From Pristionchus mayeri (taxonomy: Eukaryota > Nematoda > Chromadorea > Rhabditida > Neodiplogasteridae): DNA of 64,000 nt. Position numbers and translations under genes: made by a program. The notes under the pieces are model-generated. The model was not told where the DNA came from and ran no database searches. It was given only the letters and a program-made list of their open reading frames with translations. The DNA is taken from positions 1,364,001-1,428,000 of the forward strand of contig BTRK01000004.1 in the NCBI GenBank assembly GCA_036245805.1, in the 5' to 3' direction. This document shows positions 12,232 through 23,952 of the stretch, one piece after another (within the stretch, counting starts at the first letter, position 1; each line of letters starts with the position of its first letter).

Positions 12232-12581
12232 CTGTATTTCCTCGCAACGATCAAAAAGTAATTGTAATTTCTTTTCTCAGAGCATATTTTTGTATGTTTT
12301 CAGAGAAAATTTGATTACTGGACATCAAAACTCGCTGATCACATGTGAAAATAATTATGTGAAAAAAATTTCTTAATCGCTGAGCTTCGACTGTTATATT
12401 CGCCTGAAAGACAACATCGAACTAGTAATCTATTGGAAGTTTGAGTATTACAGTTAGAAACCACATTATGGATTGTTGAAATATCCCTGTCTTTCCAAAA
12501 ATAGGTTGTAAAAAGAACACAGACACATTTAAAACTAATTTATTCAACAATTTCTGGGGATTCCTCGTGAATTGGAAAATA
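12232..12581. other. Upstream region of receptor, no gene seen
   Basis: AT-rich spacer upstream of the receptor starting at 12231; likely its promoter. No motif was recognised. Confidence 0.4.
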
Positions 12582-13470
12582 TCAGGTTGATGCAAAAGTT
12601 TCTTTACAAATTTTCTTATTGTGTTTTCGGGTTACCTCATACTTCTCTCTTTAACTATGCTCATATGAGTTTTTCTATTTTATTAGTGGGTGTGTACTCT
12701 CATTATCGCACACTAGTTCATATCTGATCAATCAAGTATGCATACATGATAAGCTGCCAAAATCACAAAATTGAATTTTCCGTGAGATTCTTTGATGGAT
12801 CAGTATACTTTTAGAAGTAATGATAACGCAATAATAACACGATTTTTGTAAAGCATGACGACTAGGCATCTTAGTGTGAGAAGAGCGCCGGATCATTCAT
12901 GGAATCACTGGTCCATAGAGGCTCAAATTTCGGATTCTCGAGTTCGTGATACTTGAAGGATTCGCGCTCAACAGTTATGATGTTGGACCAAATGGCCTCA
13001 TACGGTTTGAAATGAGAAGCACCTCTCACAATGAGGCAATCATAGAAAGATGATGAAGCTTCCTTGTTTCTCTCAAGAGCCGCATTTCAAAATATACAAA
13101 TTTAGAATTTTTGATGACGAAAACGGGATATTTCAAATCACAAGTTTTCCGAGAGGTTCCGAAAAAATGATTCCAATTGATCATAGGACAAAACAACCTT
13201 TACTAATTAACGTCTCAAAAGAACGGAAGTGGGACTTTGTTGGTTTTAATTTTCAGATTAATTTTGCAGATGACCCAAAAACGGAAAATTTGCATATTTT
13301 CAGTTATGAATGTTTTTCTACCGAACAACATTCGACCGATTCGATAACATGCAATGATTGTAGTGACCCAATACTACCTCACATATTCCGAGCGTGGCCT
13401 TTCACAGAAGTGGATCATTCGCGACAAAAATTTAAAAATGTCTTGTAAAGAAACTTTTGCATCAACCTAA
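12582..13470. mobile_element. Mariner-type TIR element, 889 bp, non-autonomous
   Basis: The inverted ends TCAGGTTGATGCAAAAGTTT and its reverse complement (TTAGGTTGATGC form) bound the element, extend for about 28 bp, and are flanked by TA on both sides (12580-12581 and 13471-13472). AGGTTG...AAAGTTT-type ends with a TA duplication fit the mariner family. It is too short for a ~345-codon transposase and none was recognised. It carries an unrelated 132-codon open frame (13050-13448) and an open frame on the opposite strand. Confidence 0.8.
13050..13448 (+). CDS. Unidentified 132-residue open frame inside mariner-type element
   Basis: Starts MMKLPCFSQEPHFKIYKF and ends with a stop inside the right TIR of the element at 12582-13470. 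The composition looks like a soluble protein (mixed charged and aromatic residues, CNDCSDPILPHIF near residues 105-120). No family was recognised, and it shows no mariner D,D34D motif. It could be a captured gene fragment, a remnant of a transposase C-terminus in altered form, or a chance frame. The minus strand over 12880-13050 is also open (FKPYEAIWSNIITVERE, ending NDPALFSH), so only one of the two, at most, is likely real. Confidence 0.3.
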   Translation: MMKLPCFSQEPHFKIYKFRIFDDENGIFQITSFPRGSEKMIPIDHRTKQPLLINVSKERKWDFVGFNFQINFADDPKTENLHIFSYECFSTEQHSTDSITCNDCSDPILPHIFRAWPFTEVDHSRQKFKNVL

Positions 13471-13676
13471 TATTAACTTGCATTTTATGCATACTTGTGA
13501 AAATAACAAATAGGAATATTACACAGTACATCAACAATACTAATAATCACTATGCATATGATGCATCAATGATTTTTGGAAAAGTTATGATGTTTTCCTT
13601 CCATCTCCACAATGCATTCATAGGGCTGACGACAACTGGGGCTCGTTGACAGTGAAGGATGGATTCTGTCTTTGGC

Positions 13677-15755
13677 TCACTCGATTAGTAGGTTTTCGGT
13701 AACACCTGAATCACTTTCATACGACAATTTGCAACATCTTACCCTGCGCTATTGTTTACAACATCGTATCTTACTAGTTCGATAAACGGACCTTCGTTTT
13801 GGCAATAAAGATGAAATGACCAGTTTATCGATATCTATATCTTACCCGAAGAGTGCGCGCACCGAAGGTGAAAGGAGGAACATCATCACTGGCGCCGTGT
13901 ACGTCGCTAATCCGTTCGCGTAAGGGTACTGCAAACAGACAGATTATGAGTTTTTCCCTTTAGAAACTCTTCTTCTAATGAGATGACGTGAGGATGAGAA
14001 GATTATAATCTTAATTTTTAATAACTTATAGCTTACAAGCGGCCAGACTACCCAGTGCAATTCGTCTAACTCGAAATAGAGAGCCATGGCCCATAGAAGT
14101 TGGTGAGCTGCTGAACAACAAATATTGTTTTTTTCACTCTTCAGCACAAAAAGGTAAGCAAACTCGTGCAATCGGTGCTCGCGCGTTATGAAATGCGCAT
14201 TTCTTTACCGCAAACTTGTGTGTTTCATCCGTCATGTGCTACTATCTTAGAGTTTCATCACTGCTTTAGGTTGCCTTTGATGGTGTGGCTCAGACTGCAG
14301 GCCGCGACGACAATGAACATGTTGCGTTGCAGTTGCATGGCGAGATGACGAGTCGACTCCTGACGCTACTTTGCGATGATTTGGATGAAGATATTTGACA
14401 GTTCATCAAACAACACAAGCATGAAATTCGTTGAGTGAATTCAAAAATTGTTCTTATAATCTCCTGGCCGTCTCACCGCGGCAGTCTTCGTAAGTCGCCT
14501 GAGTCTCCTTCCCGTGATTGCTGTCAGTATGACGCTCCCAATAATGTAGATTACGTAGAAAACGTTGGTAATTATCTTTTGCACCTGCAACAATTAGGTT
14601 TCCGTGAGATGTAACATCGGCAGGAAATTCGCCTCTCGCTAGTTAGTTCAGATGTGAAGCAAGAAAGATCAAACCCTCACGAAACTAAAAAGCACACACG
14701 GCTACACTTTCGGAACATATTGAAAGATTGATTTAAAAGTTTAAAGTTTTATGCTATTTCCAAAGGTTTCTTTATTACTCGTTTTTTGACTCTCACATGT
14801 ACGAATGCGCGCTAAAGTGGGAAATTCAGATAATTTATCATCACAGCTCATGCTTTTTCACTTTTACAGACCGAAAAATCTGGTGGCACACAAATCTAGT
14901 ATGAGAGATATTTCAAACTCTAATTCCTGCTCACGATCAATCCGGTCGCTGATATCTGGGAGATGATCGGAATCCCGTCGACAGTTGTGTAGACAAGCGA
15001 GTGCCAGAAAATGGGAAGAGTGGTTAGAAATGATATGAAAAATTGAAGAGCGATCATGCAGCGCAGCATTGCGGGTGACCATGCCTAAAATTTTATTATT
15101 TCGAAAAAATATTTTGAAATGATGTTATTGTATAAAGGCTTGTATATCAACCGAGGTTTATTAAAAAGCCGGACATGTTCGAAGACGTCACTGCTTCCGA
15201 GTACGTGAAACCGATGGACAACCATGAGGAACTTCCCTATCGTCGAGCCAACAGAGCACATCTGGTTCATCATCTAAAAGCATTCGAGTATAGTTCCAGA
15301 AGAGAAAATCACAGACTCCCCTCTATTCACTCTCTGAACCAGCCGAGAGAGCGTATAACAATGAGACCGTGATATCGCGTTTATTTGATAGAAAATAATG
15401 CCGCTTGTGTCTATATTTATAATTCTCTGATTTTTCTCGTGCATGTGTGCTTTCTGATACATATAATGAGTGGAGCTACCTCACCCATAACATGCGATAG
15501 AACCACTCGGCATCTCTGACATAACTCGGCTTCGCGTTCGCGTGATGCGATAATACAGAGCCTACTCCACAAATTCCTGAAAACAACAAGCAATATTTAG
15601 AAATTTCCCGCAAACTCACCAGTTGTGAAAAACAAAGAATAAAATGGCGTATGAAATGCTTTGTCCGGAGTTGTTCTCAATCTAATCAGCAGCACTACGT
15701 ATAGCAATGAGAGCACGAAATCGGGGATTGCTTCTACGATCCAGTTCGAAGTCAT
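13677..15755 (-). CDS. Srv-type chemoreceptor, apparently intact
   Basis: Start MTSNWIVEAIPDF at 15755, TM1 VLSLLYVVLLIRLR (~15599-15755), TM2 exon GICGVGSVLSHHA (~15485-15576), TM3 exon GSTIGKFLMVVHRFHVLG (~15200-15262), TM4 exon MLRCMIALQFFISFLTTLP (~14933-15083), TM5 exon IITNVFYVIYIIGSVILTA (~14475-14585), an exon MFIVVAACSLSHTIKGN (~14275-14340), ALYFELDELHWVVWPL (~14038-14115), and a TM7 exon YPYANGLATYTAPVMMFLL (~13848-13929) ending SVRALFG, followed by a short tail with TGA at 13677-13679. The NGLatY...vR ending of TM7 is a hallmark of the Srv class. Frames join throughout. Expected to act as a chemosensory GPCR in neurons. Confidence 0.75.
13768..13833. mobile_element. Partial hAT-type MITE
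   Basis: AGTTCGATAAACGGACCTTC at the left and CCAGTTTATCGATAT at the right resemble the ends of the family at 29711, much shortened. Intronic in the Srv gene. Confidence 0.45.
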
Positions 15756-16408
15756 CGTATGGGAGCACTGAAGATAAATGTGAGCAACGAATCGAGCAAA
15801 CTTGCCGCCAACCTGCGATTAAATTACACGCGTCTAGCAGATGAAAGTCACGCAAAACTACTCATTTTGAACAAGAGACTGCGTGTTTCTTTTTGCTTAA
15901 ATCCACTAGGAAGGAGTCAGAAGAAGGAGGTCAGCGACGCATGTGCTCTCTTCAGCAGATGTGTACATCATTCCACAGAAACAATATTACATTATGGCAG
16001 TTCATCATCAACCAAAAAATATCAAACGAAAAATGATTGCCACGGTCATCGTACTTAAACAATTTAGGATGAAGTAAACCGAATCTAGAAAATAGGAATC
16101 ATTTCTTTACCGAAATTAACACAAATTATGGATTTGAAGCAAACATCCTAGTATAGATACAACATTTTTCAGTCATTCAATTGGATTTATATTTCGGGAA
16201 AAAATAGTAAAAATGTAAGATAAAATGGATGAGTGAAGCAGTTGATGACACTATTGTGAATGATACGCTTCATCTGATTGCAAATATTGCAAACAATTTT
16301 GTTCGAAGAGTTCATTTTTCAGGTGTCATGCCTTGTCGCAGAATCAAAACGTAATATCTAAAATTCGGATAGTAAAGCACTGAAAAAAGTATGTTGAAAA
16401 ACAATCGG
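15756..16408. other. Intergenic, no gene seen
   Basis: Spacer between the Srv gene start and the 3' end of the next receptor. The short open frames lack motifs. Confidence 0.4.
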
Positions 16409-16958
16409 CTATGAATTCCGATATAGGTTGGTTGATTGGTTATCACGAATCTGCAATAGCAATTTGTTTCGTGTAAATGCTCAACTCGAAATACCTTTGT
16501 AAGGTTTCGCAAATATTTGAAGATCGCAGTTCGATAGGTAGGGATCAGAAAAAGGAGAATGAGATTGTGAACGATGTGATGCAGAGGAAATCCGAAAAAT
16601 GAAAACAAGACAAAAACTGCAAAACAATTGATAAAAGAGTACATTTTCACAAACCTTATTGTTATCTCTAACGAATTATAAAAATGATTCAAGAAGACGA
16701 ACTCACAAAATGGGAACATATTAAATTCGGCTTGGAGAAAGCCTAGTATTGTTGGAACGACGATAAATAACATAGGAACATTCAGCTAAATGGATCAATT
16801 GATAAACCGCTAAATCGCTCGCATGGTTTGCATAGGCTGACTAGTAACTGTACTCATTGTGTGCACTATCTCAATTTACCGTGAGAGCGCAACATGAAGA
16901 GAGTGATAGCTCAACTTTCCTATATTTTTACTGATGTGTTGATAAATGGAATAAAATA

Positions 16959-18223
16959 TTAGGTTGTAACATAAGTTTTGTCGCATTTCGGAGGTTCACA
17001 ATATTTCCATGAAGGATACTTCTCAAACATTATCAATACCTGACCTCCTAGTATATGTTTGGGGTGTTCATGCACATTCAAACCATAGGGTAGAGCTGAA
17101 CTGCGCACGCTGGCTATGCGAAAAATATTAATATGAACTGATTTAAATTTGGTGCAGATTTTATTAATTCGTTTGATCGGGTGCTAGTTCGCAGAGATGA
17201 ATAATGAACCAAACTTCTACAGCATGGTGATATACCCCGTCAATGCTCTTTCAAAATATACGCCAGATATGGTGCTATGTTGAGCGGAACCATAGATATA
17301 CTTCACTGAGTGTAAGGTTAGCCGCTGATTCGTAGCCAACTTGACCAACTCTTCTGAATCCAGAATTGCAACAACAGTGACTAACATAAGTGCGTTCAAT
17401 TACCACTCATGGAGGTATAATTTATCATTAAACAAGTGAGAGAAAGAACACTCCACTTGTGGGAAATTTGAATTTTTATTAATTCAATTCGCGCACAATT
17501 TTACCAAAATTTGCAAGTTTAGGTGTTTCGAATTAAAGATTGTCATTCAAAAGCTATTTATTTCCAAACGTATCCCAAGTAGATACTAGTAAGGGAAGGG
17601 TTTATGGTTCGGATGGACACAACAAATCAGATATTGAACATGTGTGCGAGGTAGGAATATGAACAAAGTGCCGATTTCAGTAGTTTAATTTACATACCAT
17701 CGTTCTGAATGGAGCCACTTATCTCAACAGAACCCAATCTACCCCAAACTTTGTCTGCACACTGACCACTTTGGGTGAACTATATTCCACCACTATTTGG
17801 ATCTGGATATCTACTGAGAAGAAAATTCGGCTTGCGAAAGTTTTTGCGACCGTCACCAACCATCCACATTATACAAACTCGTCTTCATTTCTAGAACGAT
17901 TTTCGTTTGTCATTATCCGTGAGTGGTTTAAAATTATGCACATATGTAGTACTTTACGCAAATCACACAAAATCGGCATAATTTATCCTTTTCAAGAAGA
18001 GCTGATGCGTGAAAATGATTTCTAATCCTTATCTCAGAACAACTTTGTCTGACTAATGTGCCTCCTCAACTGCCTTGACAGGACTGAAGTAAAGCGCGTA
18101 AGAAAGAGTACGAAGGCCCTCACTGATGATGAATAACGAAATTGAGATTAAATTAATTCGAAGAATTTCTGAGGTTAAAATGCATAAGAGATTGGACGCG
18201 ACAAAACTTATGTTACAACCTGA
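16959..18223. mobile_element. Mariner-type TIR element, 1265 bp
   Basis: Ends TTAGGTTGTAACATAAGTTT and the inverted AAACTTATGTTACAACCTGA match over about 26 bp, flanked by TA at 16957-16958 and 18224-18225. Length and ends fit mariner. No conserved transposase motif or long open frame was found, so it is decayed or non-autonomous. It lies in an intron of the receptor at 16409-20740, 25 bp from an exon. Confidence 0.8.
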
Positions 18224-19011
18224 TAATATAATAAATACACAAAGCAACCTGTATAGCCAAGCGCATCAACGACTGACGAATTAATATTTTCGAACGCTCA
18301 CTTTTCTGTGTCTGAAAACGAATATTATTTCTTTGCATACACAATGTTTCAAAAATGTTTTTAAAAAATTATAAAAAAACAAAATTATAAAAAATCTACG
18401 ACCGAAGTGCGACGATACCATGAATACAAATTTTAGGAAAAAATTTAGGAGGATCTCATGACTAAATTTTTTTAAAATCATATTATTATTATTTGTCCTC
18501 ACCTGTTTATTGAGCACGTACAACATGTGGCAGAAGGGAATCATAGCGAAAGCCATGCAAAGAAGTAAGCACTCAAATGATTTTTATTTTCCAATCAAAT
18601 GTATAATCGTTTTTGAAAATTTCCAGTATTTTGATTATAATTTTGTGAGTTAAGTTGCTAACACTTAAAGTATATTACCAAAATTGCAACTCGAATAATC
18701 AAATGAACGAAGGTAGTTGCCGGTATTCGAAAATATGCTCCTCTTGATCGAACCCAGCTGAGATAGAATCTACTCTGAAATAAGTTCCCGACTAAACGTT
18801 TCTCTCTCGTTAGCAAACGTTATTTCTTGTTTTCTAGATCCATTTTGAAAATATCCGATTGATTGGATATTATTATATAGGCCAACCTCATCAATGAGAC
18901 GTTCCGACTCGTCATGGTTGAAGGGAAAGAAGGTGAAAGTGTGGGCGTGAAAAATAAGAATGCGCAAAAAGCAATTATGAAGTGAAACGTGTGCTGAAAA
19001 CATCACAAGAT

Positions 19012-20050
19012 AATATCACGCCTCTCATGAGAAAATCGAGCTGGGCGTGGGAATGGTGAAATTGGTTTTGGCTATCCTAAGGCATGCCTGAGTGACCCCC
19101 GAAGTCTTAATGCGCAGACTTCATTTTGGAGCTTCCTACACCGGGTCGCAATTCGCCATCACTCACTTCAGGGTTGATTTCTCGAAAACGGTGATAGATT
19201 GAGCAAAATTGACCTCTGAGTGACCCGACTCATTTTCTGAGCTCTATCGATCTGACTAAACCAATTTCTTTGAATCCGATTTTGAACAGTAGTACACTAA
19301 AGGGCATTTTTCCTAAAATGTAGGTGCAAATGCAGCTCAAATTTTCTAAGTGAATGCAGCTCAGCGAGAGCTTTCAAATGAGTGGTTTGCCAACAAAATA
19401 CTGACACGGTGATGAGAGTTTCGCCCCTTTTACTTTTCTCGATTATTTGAAGGCACTCATTCCTCGCACACCGCACTTTGGAATGACGGAGGAGTGAGAA
19501 CAAAGGGGGTGTGAGGGACAATGGGATTATTTCACTCTGCACTCTCAAAAACGCGCGGTGTGGAGAGGAATTAGTGCCTTCAAATTATCGAAAAACGTAA
19601 AAGGGGCGAATCTCTCACCACCGTGTCCGTATTCTGTTGGCAAACCACTCATTTGAAAGCTCTCGCTGAGCTGCATTCACTTAGAAAATTTGAGCTGCAT
19701 TTGCACCTACATTTTTCAGGAAAATGCCCTGAAGTGTACGACTGTTCAAAATCGGATTCAGAGAAATTGGTTTAGATAGATCGATAGAGCTGAGAAAATG
19801 AGTCGGGGTCACTCAGAGGTCAATTTTGCTCAATCTATCGCCGTTATCGAGAAATCGTCCCTTGAAGTGAGTGATGCCGAAGTGCGACACGGTGTATGAA
19901 GCTCCAAAATGAAGTCTGCACAATAAAACTTCGGGGGTCACTCAGGCATGCCTTAGGATGGCCAAAACCGGTTAGAACTCAATTCTCGATTTTCCTCCAT
20001 TCCCATGAATGGCAAATTCAGCTCGATTTTCTCGTGAGAGGCGTGATATT
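19012..20050. mobile_element. Foldback element, family X, copy 1
   Basis: A ~1.04-kb near-perfect palindrome starting AATATCACGCCTCTCATGAG and ending with its inverse (GAGAGGCGTGATATT); the arms are about 0.5 kb each. CAAGAT precedes the left end and follows the right end one base away, a possible 6-bp target duplication. The second copy is at 56882-57898. No coding capacity was recognised. It sits in a receptor intron. Confidence 0.85.
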
Positions 20051-21604
20051 TCAAGATCATTCAAAAAAAATTTCGAATATGATTGATGTAGATTTTTTAT
20101 TATAAAAGTGTTTGATTAGAATAAAAATGCCACTCTTCGAATAATTCGATTTTAACTGAATACTTTTTAGGGCAACCTTTCTCGTCTTCATCCAATTTCC
20201 CTCTGGAAGCATCGTTTGATGTCTGAATATAATACACGTGAATTCCGACATTGCTAGAGTGGCCATTACGAAAATGAGTGAACCCTTCAAAATTAGAATC
20301 TATATGTGATCGCCCCTTTTATAAACGTATTGCTTTCATAGTCATTCTGAAATTACCATTGTGAAGATTATAGAAGCGAATTGGCAAAGAAATCCTCTAC
20401 AGTAGATAAGCATTTCTTCAGCGACGAATAACGGCTCAAAGAGCACCGAGACGTGAACATCGACGAATATCACGCAAATCTTAATTGGAACATTTTCAAA
20501 GCAGGTCTTTCAACGTTAATTACTCATCGTTAGTTGCGCAAAAGGGCCTACCTATACCATCACTAGACTGGACTTTATTTGTGCTTGATGTGGAGGCGTC
20601 TCCTTTATTAGGAAGAATAGTGCTGGTATGTGAAGAAATGAAGAAACGCAGAATACGGTTCGTTGAGCGAATCGGATCGATTCTTCCAGTTCTAAAGAGA
20701 TGAACAGACTTTCGTCCTTTCCAAATCTGCTTGCATTCATCGAAGCAACGAATGTGACTACCAGAACAGCGGATTGCGAATAATAAGGCCAATCCTCATC
20801 AGGTGTTAAGCACCTGACGTAGCAAATTGACTCAAATCGAATTGAGTTGTCAGGCGAGAACTGAGTGAACTCTGTAGCGAAACGGAGAAAACAAGGATGA
20901 AAAGGTGGTCAAGTTAAGGCGAATTCATGCAAATTTACATTAACATTAACATTGTTTATTTAGAAACGAAGAATCGGAAATAAAAGGGAGAGATTGGAAA
21001 CAGTTTACGGTTGCACCCCTGAGCTGACTCAAAGCTACTGAAAATGAGTAGCACTGGCAGCTTCCTCATGACCGGATTCTTAGGCGGGACGGCCGGAATT
21101 GTTTGACGAATGAAGTAATCAATGGTTCCAGTGACGCCGCTCGACCTTTTATTTTGTCGGTTTTTGCACTAAACCGGAAGGAAACATGTATCCAATTGCG
21201 AGAATTCACAGCAATTGAGAGACTGGTTCGGTACGATTCGAGAGAATGAGTGTACCGAATGTATTTTTCAGGGAGAATGGATTGTAAATAATTCTTTATC
21301 ATGCAATATTAAAGATGAGTAGGAGTAAAAAATGTTACAGGAAATTTATAAGCATGAAAATACGATTTTTAACCCAGAGAGGAGCTATTATAACCTCACA
21401 CAAATCTGGTTAGCAGTGTTTCCTAATCTGAGCTGATCCTGAGCTGAATTCGTTTGCCGAGAACGGGCAAAAAGCTCACAGAGGCCCTCTCGCTCTGCTC
21501 TCTCACTTCCCCATGCTCTCTCGCCTTGCTCTCACTTAGCGCAACATTCAATATTTATTTATTGGACTTAGAACATTGAAACATGCTGTATGATGATCAA
21601 TAGG

Positions 21605-23375
21605 CTACGAATTCCTATGGAGGTTGGTCATTTGGATAGCCCGAGTCTACAATATCCATTTGTTTCATTAAAATCTTCAACTCGTCATACCTCTGTCAGG
21701 TTTCGTAAATAAGTAAAAACAGCAGTTCGATAGGTGGGCATGAGGAAGAGGAGAATGAGATTGTGCACGATGTGATGGAGGGGGAATCCGAACAATGAGA
21801 ACACGACAAACACTGAAAATTATCGATTGTAAACTCCCAAAAGCATCTAAGAAGTAAATCTCACGGAACGGAAAAATATTAAATTCGGCTTGACTGAAGC
21901 CTATGATGGTTGGAATGTCAATAAACCAGAGAGGGACATTCAGCTAAAAAGCGGACATTAATAAGTTAGTTCATGAAGTTTAAAAACTGGAACCTGAACA
22001 GCCAACCGCACCAATGACTGACGAATGAGTTCTTTCGTACGATCACTTTTACGTGTCTTGCAAATGATTTTTTAAAATTTGTTTCTAAAAAAAATTCCTC
22101 ACCTCTTTGTTGAGTACGTGTAACATGTGAAGGAAGGGCACGATAGCGACTGCCATACACACAAGCAGGCACTAAATGGATCAGCTTCATTCTGGATTCA
22201 CTCCATTTTCCACCAGAAAACATTCCAGTGTTGAAAATCGGAGCTTTTGTTTATATTTCCGGAATGTTGTTTAGCATTTTACCATGCATTTTTTGCAATG
22301 TTTAATGATCGTTTACCAAAATTGCAATCCGAAGCATCCCATGGACGAAAGTAGTGGTGGGAAATCTAAAATACACGCCTCTTGTTCGAACCCAGCTGAG
22401 GTAGAAACGACTCTAAAAAAATTTTCGTTTCTCTAAATTCTCAATATTCAGAAAAAGAAGGACGCATGGAAAAGTAGCGTCATATAATGCTAAACGTTGA
22501 ACAACCGATGAGGTGAGCAAGTATAACCAAACCTCATCTATGAGACGTTCCGAATCCTCTTTGCTGAAGGGGAAGAACGTGAAGGCAAGTGTGGCCGTGA
22601 AAAATACGAGTATGCAAACAACAATTATGACGTGTCCGGTGCACTTAAAATATCACAATATATCAAGATGTTCTTAAAGGTGAGTTCATAAGGATAGTAT
22701 CTTAGTACCTTCTTCATTTCTTTCGATTTAAACGTTGTATTTTTAATTTACATCGCGAAGGTAACCTTTCTCATCTTCATCCAATTTCCTTCTGGCAGAA
22801 TCGATTGATGCCTGATACATTGCCAGCGCCACCATTACCATAAGGAGCGTTCCCTTCAAACTTCATTTCAATATTACATCCTCGCTCATAATAAGTATAT
22901 TTTAGATGCATATATTTCACATCCCATATCCACTTTATGAAGAACAGAGTTTCTGATCACTCTAAAATTACCATTGTGAAGGTCACAGAAGTGGCATGAC
23001 AAAGAGGTCCTCCACAGTAGATAAGCAATTCTTCAGAGATGAATATCGGCTCAAAGAGCACCGAGGCATGAATATCGAGCAGGATTACACATATCTTAAT
23101 TAACTCCATCAGTTGGAAATTGTTATAACGGCAACAAGTTCTTTTCTACGTTAATCACTGTCTTGTAATTATGAATGTGGATTTACCTGTATCATCACTA
23201 GACTGGGCTTGATTTGCGCTTGATGCGGAGGCGTCACTCTCAGTAGACAGACAAGCGCTGGTACGTGAAGGAAGGAAGAGAAGCACAGGATAATTCGCTG
23301 AGCGAAGCGGATCGAAGCTTCCAACTCGAGTGAGATGAACAAACTTTCGTCCTTTCCAGATCTGCTTGCGTTCAT
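21605..23375 (-). CDS. Srh-like chemoreceptor, tandem paralog
   Basis: Start MNASRSGKDESLFISLE (23375) with TM1 LCFSSFLHVPALVCLL, then IKICVILLDIHASVLFEPIF (~22978-23105), GTLLMVMVALAMYQASI (~22762-22860), HVIIVVCILVFFTATLAFTF with SERLIDE (~22542-22645), CLLVCMAVAIVPFLHMLHV (~22104-22174), KSDRTKELIRQSLVRLAVQ (~21998-22059), LNVPLWFIDIPTIIGFSQAE (~21868-21945), GFPLHHIVHNLILLFLMPTY (~21694-21813) and a tail ending NLHRNS, TAG at 21605-21607. The same exon plan as the gene at 16409-20740; the frames here are continuous, so this is the intact member of the pair. The third exon is shorter than its paralog's (the FRHQ-type stretch is missing), which may be natural divergence. Seven-helix receptor with an Srh/Str-like ...PTYR end. 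Confidence 0.7.
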
Positions 23376-23952
23376 CGAAGAAACGAATCTGATTGCTGTA
23401 ACAGAACAGTTTTAGAACGTGCCAGCTGGCAATTGAGTGATCTATGCTGCGAAATGGGGGAAACGAGAATGGAGAAGTGTGTAAAGGAAAAATAATGCGA
23501 TTTCAGGGAAATTTCATTACTTTTATTAGAATATTGATGGTTCCATTATTCCGCTTGACTCTTATCCGACCAAAAATGCACTCAAACAGGAAGGCAAAAT
23601 ATAAATAATTGCGAGAATTCACAGAACAAAGCAATAAGTAGGCAGTTCTGATCACCTAAATTGTATTTCATTAAAATGAAATATTATATTTGGCCGAAAG
23701 TCATTTGGTCTTCGAGCAATGAATGGCCGATTTATTCCAACGATCTTTGTCAGATTACTACATGACTTGTGAAGAAAGGCCAGGCGTAGAAGTGTGAAAT
23801 GGGAAATGCATTTGTTGTTCACGACAGTCCGTACTTATTTAAATTGAATCAAGCAATATACTTCCGTCGATCAGCCTTTTTCGCATAGTCAGCAGAGAGA
23901 TGTTTTGTGTTTTGCTCGAAAAAATACGATTCAATATCAATTAATTTTGTAC
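23376..23952. other. Intergenic, no gene seen
   Basis: Likely upstream region of the receptor starting at 23375. AT-rich, with no motif or open frame worth calling. Confidence 0.4.

Larger units (their letters stand above)
16409..20740 (-). pseudogene. Srh-like chemoreceptor, frameshifted and interrupted by two elements in introns
   Basis: Exons match the tandem paralog at 21605-23375 one for one. They are MNASRFGKDESLF with TM1 (~20554-20740), IKICVIFVDVHVSVLFEPLF (~20352-20475), SLIFVMATLAMSEFTCIIF (~20170-20285), a TM exon FIIAFCAFLFFTPTL then ESERLIDE (~18885-18998), CLLLCMAFAMIPFCHMLY (~18503-18570), KSERSKILIRQSLMRLAIQ (~18249-18311), LNVPMLFIVVPTILGF (~16706-16786), LHHIVHNLILLFLIPTYRT (~16494-16621), and a short tail with TAG at 16409-16411. 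Compared with the paralog, the exon near 18926-18950 lacks four bases, so the helix reading and the downstream reading are in different frames. A mariner-type element (16959-18223) and a foldback element (19012-20050) occupy introns. The final ...PTYR resembles Srh/Str endings. Could still be functional if the frameshift is a sequence error. Confidence 0.7.

Noticed and set aside
12880..13050. Minus-strand exon FKPYEAIWSNIITVERE as a host gene end
   Set aside because: Lies wholly inside the mariner TIRs and opposite another open frame; no partner exons found.
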